The notes below the pieces were generated by a model. It was not told the origin of the DNA. It worked only from the letters and a program-made list of their open reading frames with translations, and did not search any database. A stretch of DNA of 64,000 nt, taken from Astropecten irregularis (Eukaryota; Echinodermata; Asteroidea; Paxillosida; Astropectinidae). Shown piece by piece: positions 1 to 10,285 of this stretch; positions within the stretch are counted from its first letter, which is position 1; the number at the start of each line of letters is the position of its first letter. The DNA is taken from NCBI GenBank assembly GCA_963971285.1, contig OZ020256.1, positions 1,552,501 through 1,616,500 of the forward strand, given 5' to 3'. The position numbers and the translations under genes are program-made.

Positions 1-2544
1 GTTTGGGTGTTCTACCAATCCTGTACTGTATACCTTTAAAATGAATTGAGAGTTGGTAACCAGACTATACCTACTCGACTGATCGGTCCAACTCGGGAGA
101 TTAGTTCAGTTCCACTAGACCCTTAATAAACACATATAGGCACACGTACATGACTTGTGAGCATACATTTAATGATTTATTACTGTACCCATGATGTACA
201 TAATGAATATGTTTAATATTTTATTCTTTTACCAATTATGCATCCGTAGTATGCCCTATGAGTCAATACATGTAGTGCGTGTAGTGAAAGAGAATTAGGC
301 CTTGGGCCTATACATTTTATAACATCATTTAGAACTAACGGACATCAAATTAGTAGACTCTCATCCTCGCAACTTATACTTTTTGGAAGGAAGCATTTAT
401 TTTATGCAAATCTTAAATCTAATCTGCTGGAATTGTCACAAACTCGACGACGCCCATATTAAGCGAGAAAGCAAATAAGCGAATTTGTGCAGTCCAGCCC
501 CTTTTTATATAGGCTGCATGTGTGTGTTTTATTTCGATTTTTACCACTAAAAACCGAAATGGGTTTGTGCAACTGATTGGGTTTTCCAAAACAATTTTGC
601 AGAATGTATGACGGATTTTTTTTTTTTTTTTTTTTGGGGGGGGGAGGTTCCCATGAACTTTCGATTTCAAACTAAAGTTTACAAAGTAAGTTTTTCAGTC
701 TAAAACTATAGGCTAAGCATGGATCGAGTCTGACCAATCGCAAATATATATACAATGAAGAACGGATGTTTTATAATTATGTATATATATGCAACTTAAT
801 TTGAACAAGAAAGGTATACTAAAGGGAAAACGGCAAACACATTTGTTCCCATTCTAGGCCTAAATAAAACTAACTATGGGATCAAAGCATCAGTCCAGTA
901 AATTAATTGTCTGACCAGATTCTCCTCATTTCAACCAGCTATATACTCAAAATAAAACATCAAAACACGGTTAACACAGAGGAAACCTTAGCCAGATATG
1001 AACCCCAAACAATCATTACACAGTGCTCAAGCAAGGTCCGTGTTTTTTTTTATTTTTTATTTACCGAGCATTAAAAGTAATTTCATACTTTGGTTTTTGT
1101 CAAAGAAATGTAGACTCATGCACAAAAACATCGAGGAAGATACAGCAACAGTCATCTGTGAAATTTTCAGTCCCATACGTTGGCCACGTTTTGAGACAAC
1201 AGTGAAGAACGGCCACAGTATTTAAAAAAATCTTTTTACCGTTATTTTTGGTCTTTAAAAGATCAAAATTGTTTTTGGTCATTGGTTGTAATCTTTTCTG
1301 GATAAATACAGCATTTCATGCAGAAAAATTGTATGTTTCTACCATCACCGTCTGTATACCCTGTAAGTTATAGGCAAATTTGTGACGATTTCTGTTTCGG
1401 TATGCTACCAAAGTATGATAATAACTTTGAAGCTTCCATAGCTAGGGGGCAACCTCGGCTTAGGCTCGGGCTTAGGCTCAGGCTTCGTCGCCGTCATCAC
1501 CTGATAATAGCTGAAAATATAAGGTTACCGTTTTTCGTAGATGTTGGAACTTCAATTCCGTAAATGAAAGATATTCATGTATATTCTTGTATACGGAACC
1601 GTAGCCGAGTGCTTTGACGCTCCTTCCTTTATAGCCCGTGATCCAAAATTAGGTAACACTCAAAAACATGAATTAAAATTCCTTCAACACCCTTAAAAAT
1701 TACTTCTTTTCAATAATACATGATAATATTTGTCTAATCTAAAAGAAATTTCTTCCATTATTTAATAAAACAAAGATGAAAATGTTTCCAAGTTTTAATA
1801 ATAATAAAAAATCCGTAGACTCGAGTGAAGGTAGTCATTTTGATTGATGTCCGTCACTCACGCCCTAAAATCATCTTTGAAAAAAACCCCAAGAAAGACA
1901 AATTGAAAATGGCATGTGGCCAACTTGCAATGGTGTCAGGGCTAAACATTCACATGTTTTTTACTGATAATAAGTATTCAAGAAATCTTTGGCGAAGCAA
2001 TTAATGCATTGATGGCCGTCCCTCACGTGAGTGATTTGGATCACGCCCAGGGAGCAAAAACCAAGTTTTAAGCAGTTGATGACAGGGTTCGGAGAGAGGA
2101 TGATACTGTCTCCTTGGTTTAAGCACCATTAATGTCTGATAATATTGAGTTAATCTGCCGTGCCCAAATATGACAAATAATTATTAATCATTACATTACT
2201 TACTATTATTACATGTTTTATTCGTATTTTTTTTTTCCTCATCCAGATGGCATTTGAATTTGATATTGACGAAGATTTATGCGTAAGAAATATTCGTGGC
2301 TCTATAAGCTACACTATGATGAATGCAATAGTCGTTTTAGAACATTATAATTTGGGTTGATTGAATACTATACTTTTCAACATTGAGCAATTTAGTTCCA
2401 CTTTATTTCTATACCGATTGAATAATTTGCTGATAAAGAGCTTAAACATCTACAATGACTAGCCGATGTGAGAAATCTATGATCGTATCTATGATTTAAA
2501 TGAGTCTGTAGCTGTCATAAGAGCAATATTCTTATTGCTTTACT
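1..2544. other. Downstream flank of sulfotransferase-like copy A; no gene seen
   Basis: This stretch is the 3' side of the first duplication unit. It aligns by eye with 16.4-17.9 kb and 19.1-20.6 kb: all three contain a poly-T tract, then a block with AATTTTCACAAACTCGA-like words, then a CTCGGCTTAGGC-type segment and a segment ending near the gene stop. Short open frames here show no coding character. A TTAA-flanked foldback element lies at 1071-1430 and is listed separately. Confidence 0.6.
1071..1430 (+). mobile_element. TTAA-flanked MITE, copy 1
   Basis: About 360 bp. The left end is TTAA followed by an AGTAATTTCATACTTTGG-like inverted repeat; the right end is CCAAAGTATGATAATAACTT followed by TTGA, a decayed TTAA. 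Related copies lie at 29316-29677 (inverted) and 32059-32427 (same orientation). A TTAA target duplication with inverted ends fits a non-autonomous Kolobok- or piggyBac-like element. No transposase is encoded. Confidence 0.6.
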
Positions 2545-3447
2545 TCAAGCACTTAAAGGCGTGATGCGTCTCTCACGTAATTTCTCGTAGTACCTCATGG
2601 ATGCCTCCACGCAAGCCTGGACATCAACAGAAAGGCTCTCAAGAGTTGGAGGAGGCTGCGGACTCCCAAATCCGGTGCTTTTCAGTGCTTCAGTGAAAAA
2701 ACTTCCATTTTTGTCGGCGGCTGCCATTGTCTTGGGTGAAATCCACGTTTCAGTAATCGCATCCCCTGCTTCCCAAGACAGAAGATCCGGGCTGTAAGGG
2801 ATTCCCATCTTGTGACAGTAGGCAGACAAGATACCGGGAGGATCAGCAAGGAGGTCATCTGTGTCGAGAATGATTGGTTCCTTTTGGAGGTTCTTCTCTG
2901 AATACTCCACCAACTCGTACATCTCCTTGAAGCCACAGCCAGCAGGGAAAACACACTCTGGCAGTTCTTGCAGATTAATGTACTCTGCCAAAGCCTCGCC
3001 ATAAAGATCAAGCAGTAACCTTTTCCATGAGGAGAAAACCTTTGCTGGATGACGTATCAAGAAACTGTATCTAAAACCTCGAGGCAGCATATGGAACCTA
3101 GTTGCAGTGTAGAAGCACATGTCTTTACAAAACAAGATCTTCTTGTCCTCATAGGGTGCCTCCAGAAGTTGGTCACGTACCCAGGCGTAAGTGCATGCCT
3201 TTGGGTCAAAACCGCGGAAATGTTCAACTTCATTGATTTCAACGTCATTCACTTCATGGAAACGCCTCTCCACTGGGTTGTCCAAGTCCGGGTTTTGATT
3301 CTTTCTCTCGGGACCGGCATAGAAAGCACAGTTGTATGGTTCGTTCAAGACCTGGATGCCTTCGACGAAGCTGAGACATTTCAGGACGGCAGTGGATACC
3401 ATGCGAGGCACGCACCACAGAAACACTCGATTTAGATTGTCAGACAT
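2545..3447 (-). CDS. Sulfotransferase-like P-loop protein, copy A
   Basis: An intact intronless frame of 300 residues. Near the N-terminus (residues 12-20) is CVPRMVSTA, which resembles the PAPS 5'-phosphosulfate-binding loop of sulfotransferases. At 131-139 is IRHPAKVFS, which resembles the 3'-phosphate-binding motif (R..P....S). The conserved stretch at 197-218 (DDLLADPPGILSAYCHKMG) occurs in every copy of the cluster. From the family, a sulfonate-transfer or related P-loop role is inferred; no substrate can be named. Invertebrate relatives are often auto-named after plant proteins that fuse this domain to an aminotransferase, a domain absent here. The ATG gives the MSDNLNRV start shared by copies B and C. 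Copy A alone has Met16 where the others have Thr. A 12.2 kb transposon lies 62 bp upstream of its start codon. Confidence 0.85.
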   Translation of the reverse strand: MSDNLNRVFLWCVPRMVSTAVLKCLSFVEGIQVLNEPYNCAFYAGPERKNQNPDLDNPVERRFHEVNDVEINEVEHFRGFDPKACTYAWVRDQLLEAPYEDKKILFCKDMCFYTATRFHMLPRGFRYSFLIRHPAKVFSSWKRLLLDLYGEALAEYINLQELPECVFPAGCGFKEMYELVEYSEKNLQKEPIILDTDDLLADPPGILSAYCHKMGIPYSPDLLSWEAGDAITETWISPKTMAAADKNGSFFTEALKSTGFGSPQPPPTLESLSVDVQACVEASMRYYEKLRERRITPLSA

Positions 3448-3509
3448 CTTTTACGAGAGTCTGGGAAAATTCAATAGTCGTGCGTACAGGTTTAAAACCT
3501 ACAGGCCTA

Positions 3510-4200
3510 CACTGTAAAACTTTGAGCACTTGACGCGTTTATAATGTAAACACTTTGATGTCGGTAAACACAAGACATGTTTTTAACCTAAACACGTAAC
3601 ACCTTATAAACAATGACGCGTTTATCATCTGAACACTAAGTGTTTAAGCAATGCAAAAGCTTGAACAAAACGATGCAAATTGTCCAGCATTGCATACATA
3701 TAAACATAGTGTATATAGTTGATACACATGATAAACACCTGGCAATTTAATCTAACCATGTATGGTAGTAATTGTAAACACATTCAAATCTAAACACAAA
3801 GCTAAACATGCTGAAAGTGCAAAAATACTAAGAACGTGTGTTAAACAGTAAGTGTTTATACAGTGACTCCGAGATGGACGGTTGAGCATGGCGTATAATA
3901 AACACAATGACACGTTTTAACATATTATTCTCGCCGGCAAACACGTGCTTGGGGTTTAAAAAATAAACGTGTCTGACGTACGCCTCATAGAATTTCAAAA
4001 CTGAACATTGTTTGACATCAATGCTCCTGCTCAATACAATGATGCGTTTCCATTGCAAGGCTGCTAAACATCACGTTTAGGTAACGTACCTGAGAACACC
4101 TATATAAGCCATAACATAGGTTTGTTAAGTTCAATGTTCAGTAGTCTATTGTGTGAACGACCTTACTGTGTTGAAAGTATAAATATCGTGATTAAATGTA
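3510..4200 (+). repeat. Left subterminal repeat array of the 12.17 kb transposon
   Basis: Dense, irregular repetition of GTAAACAC, CTAAACAC, ACGCGTTTA and TGTTTAA words in both orientations. A motif near 3595-3622 (GTAACACCTTATAAACAATG) recurs inverted at the other end. Such arrays are transposase-binding regions in CACTA elements; that role is inferred here. Confidence 0.7.
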
Positions 4201-5133
4201 CGAAATACTAAACACAGCATTTAAACGGCGACGCCGTACAGCCTCCATAAATTTCCAGAAAGTTCCAATTCCTTCCAGAATGAAACGCCCGCCAAAAAGT
4301 ATCAATTTTTTTTGCATAAATTAACCGTACACGCTTGCCCTCGTTCGTGATTGGTTGTGGAGCAGGGGCGCGGCAGCGCGTGCGTGAACAACGTTTGTAT
4401 ATACTGTACATGTACAGTACATGGCCGGGTACGTACAGTACGTATATGTGCAACTTATAGTTACACTGTACCGTGTACACACAGCAGTGGTCGTCGACGC
4501 AACACACCGACACGATACACATCACAATTCAAGCAAGGGGGCTTCCATCTGTGCAGATTTATAGCAGGTATTGTGCATCTCTGTCATGGCCTAATCAAAT
4601 AAATTTCGTCCATTCACCTGGCTTGTATATATTGCAGATAATTTCAGAACTCCTTGTTGGCTTGACGGGCTTCTTACTCAGTCTTAACTGTCACTCTTTG
4701 TCTAAGCGCTAACCTTGGCTAATTTGGAATTTCTATTTTCAAGTTTCCATTCGCACGCTTCGGTAGTTAGGCTAACGTTAGAGTCAGAGGGAAGACTGTG
4801 TGCATATAAGTTAGACTTAGGCTAGGCCTAGTCTAGAGTTGAGGCCTAGGCTAGGCCTGCATGCGTGTGTAGGCTAGGCATAGAAGGAGTCCTCGCATAT
4901 TGTATTTCGCAGTACCCAGTGCAGTATTTGTTATCAATAAATAGGGCCTAACGTAGGGCTACAGGATCAGTTATAATGTCATTATTTGCAATGTTGAGTT
5001 AGGCTAGCCTGGCCCCATGTCAAGGGATGGATTAATCACGGTATTGTTCTTGTATTTTTTTGTCTCATTGACATTCGGTGATGTTACTGTTAGGCCTACC
5101 ACGGCTAGGCATAACGTTAGTACTGCCACTGGT
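4201..5133 (+). promoter_or_regulatory. Region upstream of transposon gene 1
   Basis: No convincing coding frame. It contains a GC-richer stretch around 4330-4520 and repeated TAGGCCTA / GTTAGGC words at 4800-5010. By position it must hold the promoter and 5' untranslated region of transposon gene 1. No TATA box or start site can be fixed from the sequence alone. Confidence 0.35.
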
Positions 5134-5167
5134 ATGAATATGATGGACGACAATGATCAGTTCAAAT
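5134..5167 (+). CDS. 5' piece of transposon gene 1, cut off by a nested insertion
   Basis: Encodes the start of the transposase-like protein (ATG at 5134, further in-frame ATGs at 5140 and 5143; residues MNMMDDNDQFK). The frame is open further up, to an ATG at 5017, but that extension looks like untranslated DNA. At AAAT (5164-5167) a 1.69 kb element interrupts the gene. The same AAAT recurs at 6856-6859, where the sequence continues in the same frame into the CSLC of the first zinc finger. Without the insert, 5134-5167 joined to 6860-9309 gives 827 codons plus a stop. Confidence 0.6.
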
Positions 5168-6855
5168 GTGACCCAATGGAGCGAAATGAGGTAAATCCCC
5201 CAAAAGTCAGTTTCGAGTTATCGCCGTCTGAAGTTGCTGAATCGCAGAATATAACTCCAACATCGATTTTTGCTTTTTTGTATTTTTGGATAGGAAAAGT
5301 ATCAAAGATTCACAGTGTTGATAATTATGTCAAAGAAATGTAAGGAAATTGGGTAAAAAGGAGGTTTTCTAGAACATGTTTGCAGTGTGTTTCTGTCTTC
5401 TTTTACAAAAACTAAAGAAAATCTCTCAAAATCTGACGTTATTTACAGCGCGTATTCATACTGATCTGTTTATGCCTGTGACGTGTATGTGGTATCATTG
5501 AAACGAGCGTTGACTCATCTTTCTATTAATAGCAATGAAATCATCACCAGGAACACCTTTACTCCATATCAATCCGCTGAAGTTTGTAAACAAAACATCG
5601 TAAGCGAAGTGAAATCACATCGTCTAGTTCGCGGCCAGGGCCCGCGTCATTCAAATACTTCTTTCTGATTGGACCGCTGCACGTACTGTTTACCTAGATA
5701 CGTGACGCGCACAGCGCTCGGCCAATCTCTGTGCGCGTAGAGCGCCACAGTCGCTAAGCGACATTCGTTCAGTGCGTGTACAGTATAGTAGTGCAGTGCA
5801 GTGTACAGTATGTGTATGTGCATGAACTGTATTCAATGTGCACTGTATACTATACTAGTAGAAAAGTGCCGTTCTAACACGACAACATTGCAATGTCTGC
5901 CATGTTTATAGCGTTGGAATACAGTTCGGATTTGCAAGGTTACCCTAACTTTTGGGGTTCTTATAGATTTTCGAATTTTGAGTACAGTAATTGTCATTTT
6001 TATTTGTGTACTTTTGTCAAATTTCACGGCTCATTTTGCCTTGTAAACCAAGGGAAATTTATTGCTAACTAACGTTAGGCCTACTGTATCGCTGCATACA
6101 AGTAACGTTGACAAAAATTCCCACGCTAAAATGAACAACTGGTTTGATGTTTTCTGACATGGTTCGGATCTAAATGACAAGGGTAAGAAAGATGTTCAGA
6201 CTGCATGAAGTCATTTTTAAACTAATTATTTTCATGGAAACAACTTAACTTGCAGTCACAGACCCTCGATAATTGGCAATGTTGATGTTATGATCCATTA
6301 TTCGCACACACTGAAACACAACATAAAGCAGTCACTGTGCTGACTATAATCACTGCACGGTCACTGATGACGTTAACAAAAATTCCCACGCTAAAATCAA
6401 CAACTCGTTTGAAGTTTTCTGACATGGTTCGGAGCTAAATGAAAAAGTCAATCAAGATAAATGTTATGACAACATGAAAGTCGTTTTTAGAATAATTATT
6501 TTCAAGGAAACATCTCATCTTGCATAGTGTCAGTGACAGAGACCCCCGGCAAAGTTGCTGTTGTGATCCGTTACTCGCACACAGACGTAGACGTAGACCA
6601 ACGTTGAACAGTCTGTCAAAAGCACTGCGACATGCGCTATGTGTGTAAAATCTTTGTAGTCATTTTTCTCGAAAAGTATTTTCTGAGTCTGAGCATAGCG
6701 GTGTTCTCTTTATCGGGTCATAACTTTGCAATGGAATGAGATATGAACATAATTTTGGTCTCATTGGAAAGCCCATGGATTACTCCTTCTAGTAGCGTAT
6801 ATAACTCAAAAAGTCAAATCTGGGGGATTTACCTCAATTTGCTGCATTGGGTCAC
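5168..6855. mobile_element. Nested 1.69 kb non-autonomous element inside transposon gene 1
   Basis: The ends are inverted copies. The left arm starts GTGACCCAATGGAGCGAAAT; the right arm, read in reverse, starts GTGACCCAATGCAGCAAATT. Similarity extends about 70 bp (5168-5238 and 6785-6855). The flanks are AAAT at 5164-5167 and 6856-6859. The duplication can also be read as CAAATG (5163-5168 and 6855-6860), so its length is 4-6 bp. No transposase is encoded. It contains a two-copy tandem repeat and a GC-richer patch around 5640-5800 with two ATTGG/CCAAT words. Superfamily not assigned. Confidence 0.8.
6105..6605 (+). repeat. Two-copy tandem duplication, period about 264 bp
   Basis: The words ACAAAAATTCCCACGCTAAA and TTTTCTGACATGGTTCGGA occur around 6115-6165 and again around 6375-6430. 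Each is followed by related text with CTAATTATTTTCA / ATAATTATTTTCA and then GATCC(A/G)TTA(T/C)TCGCACACA. The copies have diverged. The duplication lies within the nested 1.69 kb element. Confidence 0.6.
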
Positions 6856-9309
6856 AAATGTTCTTTGTGCTGCTTCAAAAGTAATTCATATGAGAAATTT
6901 ACTTCACATGTAGTAAGGTTGCATCGCCATGACGCTAATTTTGTTGTTTTCTGCAGTTTTGGGAACTGTTCGTACTCAAGTAAGAGCTGGGGAGCCTTTA
7001 AATCTCATATGAGTCGTAAACACTCCATCCAAAATGTGAATAATAATGCTGATGATGGTATGGCTAATTATGCTGATGTGCCTGAGGAAGATGATGACAA
7101 TGATGCTGAGGTTGCACAAATGTCTGAATTACAAATGACCAGAAATTATAACGCATCGTTTAGCCTCGCCTTGGAGTGTTCCCATAACTTGACACACTCT
7201 TCAGTTGACAGAGTAATTGAATCGGTTTCCTCTTTGATTGAGCAACATGTCTCTTTGTTCAAGGCCAAGGTTCTTGAAAAACTCCAAGAACAACGTATTC
7301 CATGTGGATTTTTGAATGCAATTTCGGTCGAGCATTTGCTTAATGAGATAAATACAAGGAAGAAACGAGACAAATTGTATGAACAGGCATACTTCTATGT
7401 TGCACCAAAAGCAGTAACACTTGGAGAAAAGTTTGTAACAGTCAAGGGTGTTCTACAGAAGAAGGATATTGATGGTTATTGTATTCCATTCACAGAAAGT
7501 CTAACAAACTTAGTGCAAATGCCAGATGTGTGGAAGTATATTACTAACCCACGTGACCCTTCATACTTCATGTACGATATTTCTGATGGTGAGTACGTAA
7601 GATCAGACCCATTATTCACAAGGAACCCCCAAGCGCTTCAGGTAATTCTTAACACCGATGATATTGAGATAGTCAACCCGATTGGGCATCACACCAAGAA
7701 GCACAAACTGACTATGTTCTATTACACATTGGCAAACATCCCACCTGAATATAGGTCACAGCTACACACTATACAACTTTTAGGTGTTGCTAGAAGTAAG
7801 GACATTAGAAAGTATGGACCTGGTGCTCTCTTGCAAGACTTTGTAAGTTGCATAAATAAACTAAGCTCAGGTGGTCTTGAGGTTGTGGTCAATGGTGTAA
7901 ATATGCATCTTGAAGGCAAACTTGTCATTGCACCTTGTGACACACCAGCAGCACAGTGGCTTGGGGGCTTCAAGGAAGGTGTTTCCTTTGCATTGCATGG
8001 TTGCAGGTGTTGTCAAGCTTCTCAGTGTGATATGAAACGAATGTTTGTTGAACAAGATTTTGTAATGCGAGAAGAAGGGGAGCACAGAAGAAGATGCCTT
8101 TCTCTTGATGGCTTGACTAAAGCTGCGAAGATGTACTGGAGTAAACGATGGGGCATAAATTCGGCAAGCTGTCTCCAGAGTATCAATGATTTCAGTATCT
8201 GCAGTGGTTTAGTTCAAGACCCTATGCATGTATTTTTGGAAGGTCTAATACCACATGAGTTGAAATACATGCTTTATGACTATATTGTGGTTTCCAAGTA
8301 TTTCACTTTGGAGTGGCTTAATGCAAGGATAGCCTCCTTCCCATATTCGTACCTTCATCTAGGGGCTAAGCCAGAAATCCTGGATAGGGCTCATATTGTT
8401 GGAGAAGGAAAACTAAAAGAAACATCTGCAGCTACTATGACCCTCATGTGCACATTGCCGTACATTTTATGTGAAAAGGTACCTCAGGGAGAACCTAAAT
8501 GGGTAAACTTTCTGCGGCTTGTGCAAATTACGCTCATTTCCACAAGTCCTTGTAGCAGCCAAATGACAGCTTCCGTGCTTGCTCAGCTTGTATATGAACA
8601 CCATACATCCTTCACTGCTCTCTATCCAAAGGGGAAGATTACTCCCAAGATGCATTATTGCATTCACCTTCCAAGGCAGATGATAAATTATGGCCCATTA
8701 AGACACCACTGGTGTATGCGTTTCGAGGCAAAACATGGGTTCTTCAAAACTAAAAAGTGGAGATGTTTCAAAAATCTTCCATTGAGCATCTGCCTGAAAC
8801 ATCAGAAGTACATGTGCTACAAGCAGTTGGGTTCACACGGTCATAAGTCAGAATCCTTTTTGTATTCTGGTGACACTGTCCGAGAGGGAAAGTCTGTTAA
8901 TTTACATGACGAGTACCCAGATCTAGTTGGTGGTATTGGTGCATATTTTGGTGTTGATCCTCAAGCTGAGAATGGTGTGCATCATGCTTACAAGACATCT
9001 AGTTTAACCATCCATGGACATGAGTACAGACCAGGCTGCTGTTTGGTCCTAGACTATAAAGATGATTTGCCACAATTCGGAATTTTGGAGGCCACTGTTG
9101 TCATCAACGATGAAAAATTTTTCATTGTTGAGTGCATGGACACTGAGTACTTTGATCTTCATGTTTTGTCTTACGTACTAAAGTCAAAACATGAATATTC
9201 GTGTGTTCATTTTTCACAGCTATTTTCAAAGTGGCCACTAAGTGTGTATAAGTATGCAGGAAAGAAGTGCGTAATCAATAAATACTCACACACATATGAG
9301 CTATTTTGA
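6847..9309 (+). CDS. Transposon gene 1: C2H2 zinc-finger CMC-like transposase, main part
   Basis: A single uninterrupted frame of 820 codons. The first codon here is TTG and there is no in-frame ATG before 7009, because the true start lies across the nested insertion (5134). Numbered from 6847, residues 5-26 and 36-59 are two C2H2 fingers (C-x2-C-x12-H-x4-H and C-x4-C-x12-H-x4-H), followed by an acidic linker (73-90). The core carries features described for CMC transposases: acidic D271/D272, a C-x2-C pair (C386, C389), D458 in DPMH (the D(2)H motif) and E627 in RFEAKH, giving a plausible DDE triad. From the family, it would bind element ends and catalyse cut-and-paste. The frame has no stops, but the insertion makes this copy probably inactive. 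Residue assignments are by eye. Confidence 0.75.
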   Translation: MGHKCSLCCFKSNSYEKFTSHVVRLHRHDANFVVFCSFGNCSYSSKSWGAFKSHMSRKHSIQNVNNNADDGMANYADVPEEDDDNDAEVAQMSELQMTRNYNASFSLALECSHNLTHSSVDRVIESVSSLIEQHVSLFKAKVLEKLQEQRIPCGFLNAISVEHLLNEINTRKKRDKLYEQAYFYVAPKAVTLGEKFVTVKGVLQKKDIDGYCIPFTESLTNLVQMPDVWKYITNPRDPSYFMYDISDGEYVRSDPLFTRNPQALQVILNTDDIEIVNPIGHHTKKHKLTMFYYTLANIPPEYRSQLHTIQLLGVARSKDIRKYGPGALLQDFVSCINKLSSGGLEVVVNGVNMHLEGKLVIAPCDTPAAQWLGGFKEGVSFALHGCRCCQASQCDMKRMFVEQDFVMREEGEHRRRCLSLDGLTKAAKMYWSKRWGINSASCLQSINDFSICSGLVQDPMHVFLEGLIPHELKYMLYDYIVVSKYFTLEWLNARIASFPYSYLHLGAKPEILDRAHIVGEGKLKETSAATMTLMCTLPYILCEKVPQGEPKWVNFLRLVQITLISTSPCSSQMTASVLAQLVYEHHTSFTALYPKGKITPKMHYCIHLPRQMINYGPLRHHWCMRFEAKHGFFKTKKWRCFKNLPLSICLKHQKYMCYKQLGSHGHKSESFLYSGDTVREGKSVNLHDEYPDLVGGIGAYFGVDPQAENGVHHAYKTSSLTIHGHEYRPGCCLVLDYKDDLPQFGILEATVVINDEKFFIVECMDTEYFDLHVLSYVLKSKHEYSCVHFSQLFSKWPLSVYKYAGKKCVINKYSHTYELF

Positions 9310-10200
9310 TAGCACAGACAAGGATCCCAACTACAGGGTTTCTGAAATGCTTGATGCATTTTCCATTTTTACTAGCTAGGGCTAATGGTGTACAGGTTAG
9401 TTGTTGAATTGGTTTTTTAAATTAGTAAACCAAGAGTGCAATTATGTTAATTAACAGTACACAGGTTTTTTTTTTGTTTTTTTAACAATAGTCAGAATTT
9501 CTGCTAATATAATTTATTAAGGGTGTGTGCAAAATTTGTAAAAGCTGTAAACAAATACTCCCTATTAATTATGATTTATGCAATATTTCCCCTACATGTG
9601 GCAGATCTGTATCCAGTGTGGGCAGACCCCGGGAATACCAATTGATTTAATACCCCTATTGGAATACTAATTGATTTCATTTAATATTGATAAACTAAAC
9701 TCAATCAACTAAACTAATGGTAAGGGTACTTCTAGTTATTGGAAATAGAAAAGGAGCAAACACAAAAAATATTGATCCGAGCCAAATTTGTAGATCCACA
9801 ATTGCATTTAAAATGAAAGATTAGGTTCCTAGAGCAGCTGAGCATAACAATTTGCTAAGCGCAAAAATGTTATTCACATTATATGATTTGTGATTGTCTC
9901 CTCATCGAATTTGCTCAACAAATAAATTTGTCGAGTAGTAATTTTAGCTGAGCAGCTAGCTATATGAAACTGGGTTAGGTTAGGATTGAGCACACAGTCT
10001 TGCAATCAGTGTCTATCTCTCCAAACGCTTACATGTTTTACTATTTAATTAGTCATGCATTAATTGCATGCACTTTTGATTACATTTGTGGCCGTTTGTA
10101 TAAAATCATGAGGTTTATCTACTGCGTGTTCTGTAAATTATCTGCAATATCCAACCTTTACATTATTTTTGTTGACACAGTCAAAGTATTTTCAGAGATC
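9310..10200 (+). other. Spacer between the two transposon genes
   Basis: About 0.9 kb, AT-rich. A poly-T tract lies near 9466-9482. No coding frame is convincing. It should contain the 3' end of gene 1 and the promoter of gene 2. A TTTTCAG at 10188-10194, just before the gene 2 ATG, could be a splice acceptor for an untranslated first exon. Confidence 0.4.
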
Positions 10201-10285
10201 ATGCCAGTGTATAAAATTTGGAGCTGTGACAGAAATGTGCGCAAAAGTGTCGTAGCCAGCAGCATTGAAGAGATGATTATAAAAG
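10201..10285 (+). CDS. Transposon gene 2, exon 1
   Basis: The ATG at 10201 has A at -3. The exon encodes the first half of the CIDE-N domain and ends AAAAG|GTATG, leaving one base of the next codon (phase 1). That matches the phase of the acceptor at 10801. Confidence 0.7.

Noticed and set aside
2597-3517. Plus-strand frames opposite the sulfotransferase-like genes (also at 17975-18813, 20651-21398, 26263-26529, 30482-30742)
   Set aside because: Antisense shadows of conserved minus-strand coding sequence.
5017-5343. A 108-codon frame starting with a signal-peptide-like hydrophobic stretch
   Set aside because: Its middle is the true start of transposon gene 1 and its second half lies inside the nested element. 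The hydrophobic part is probably untranslated DNA.
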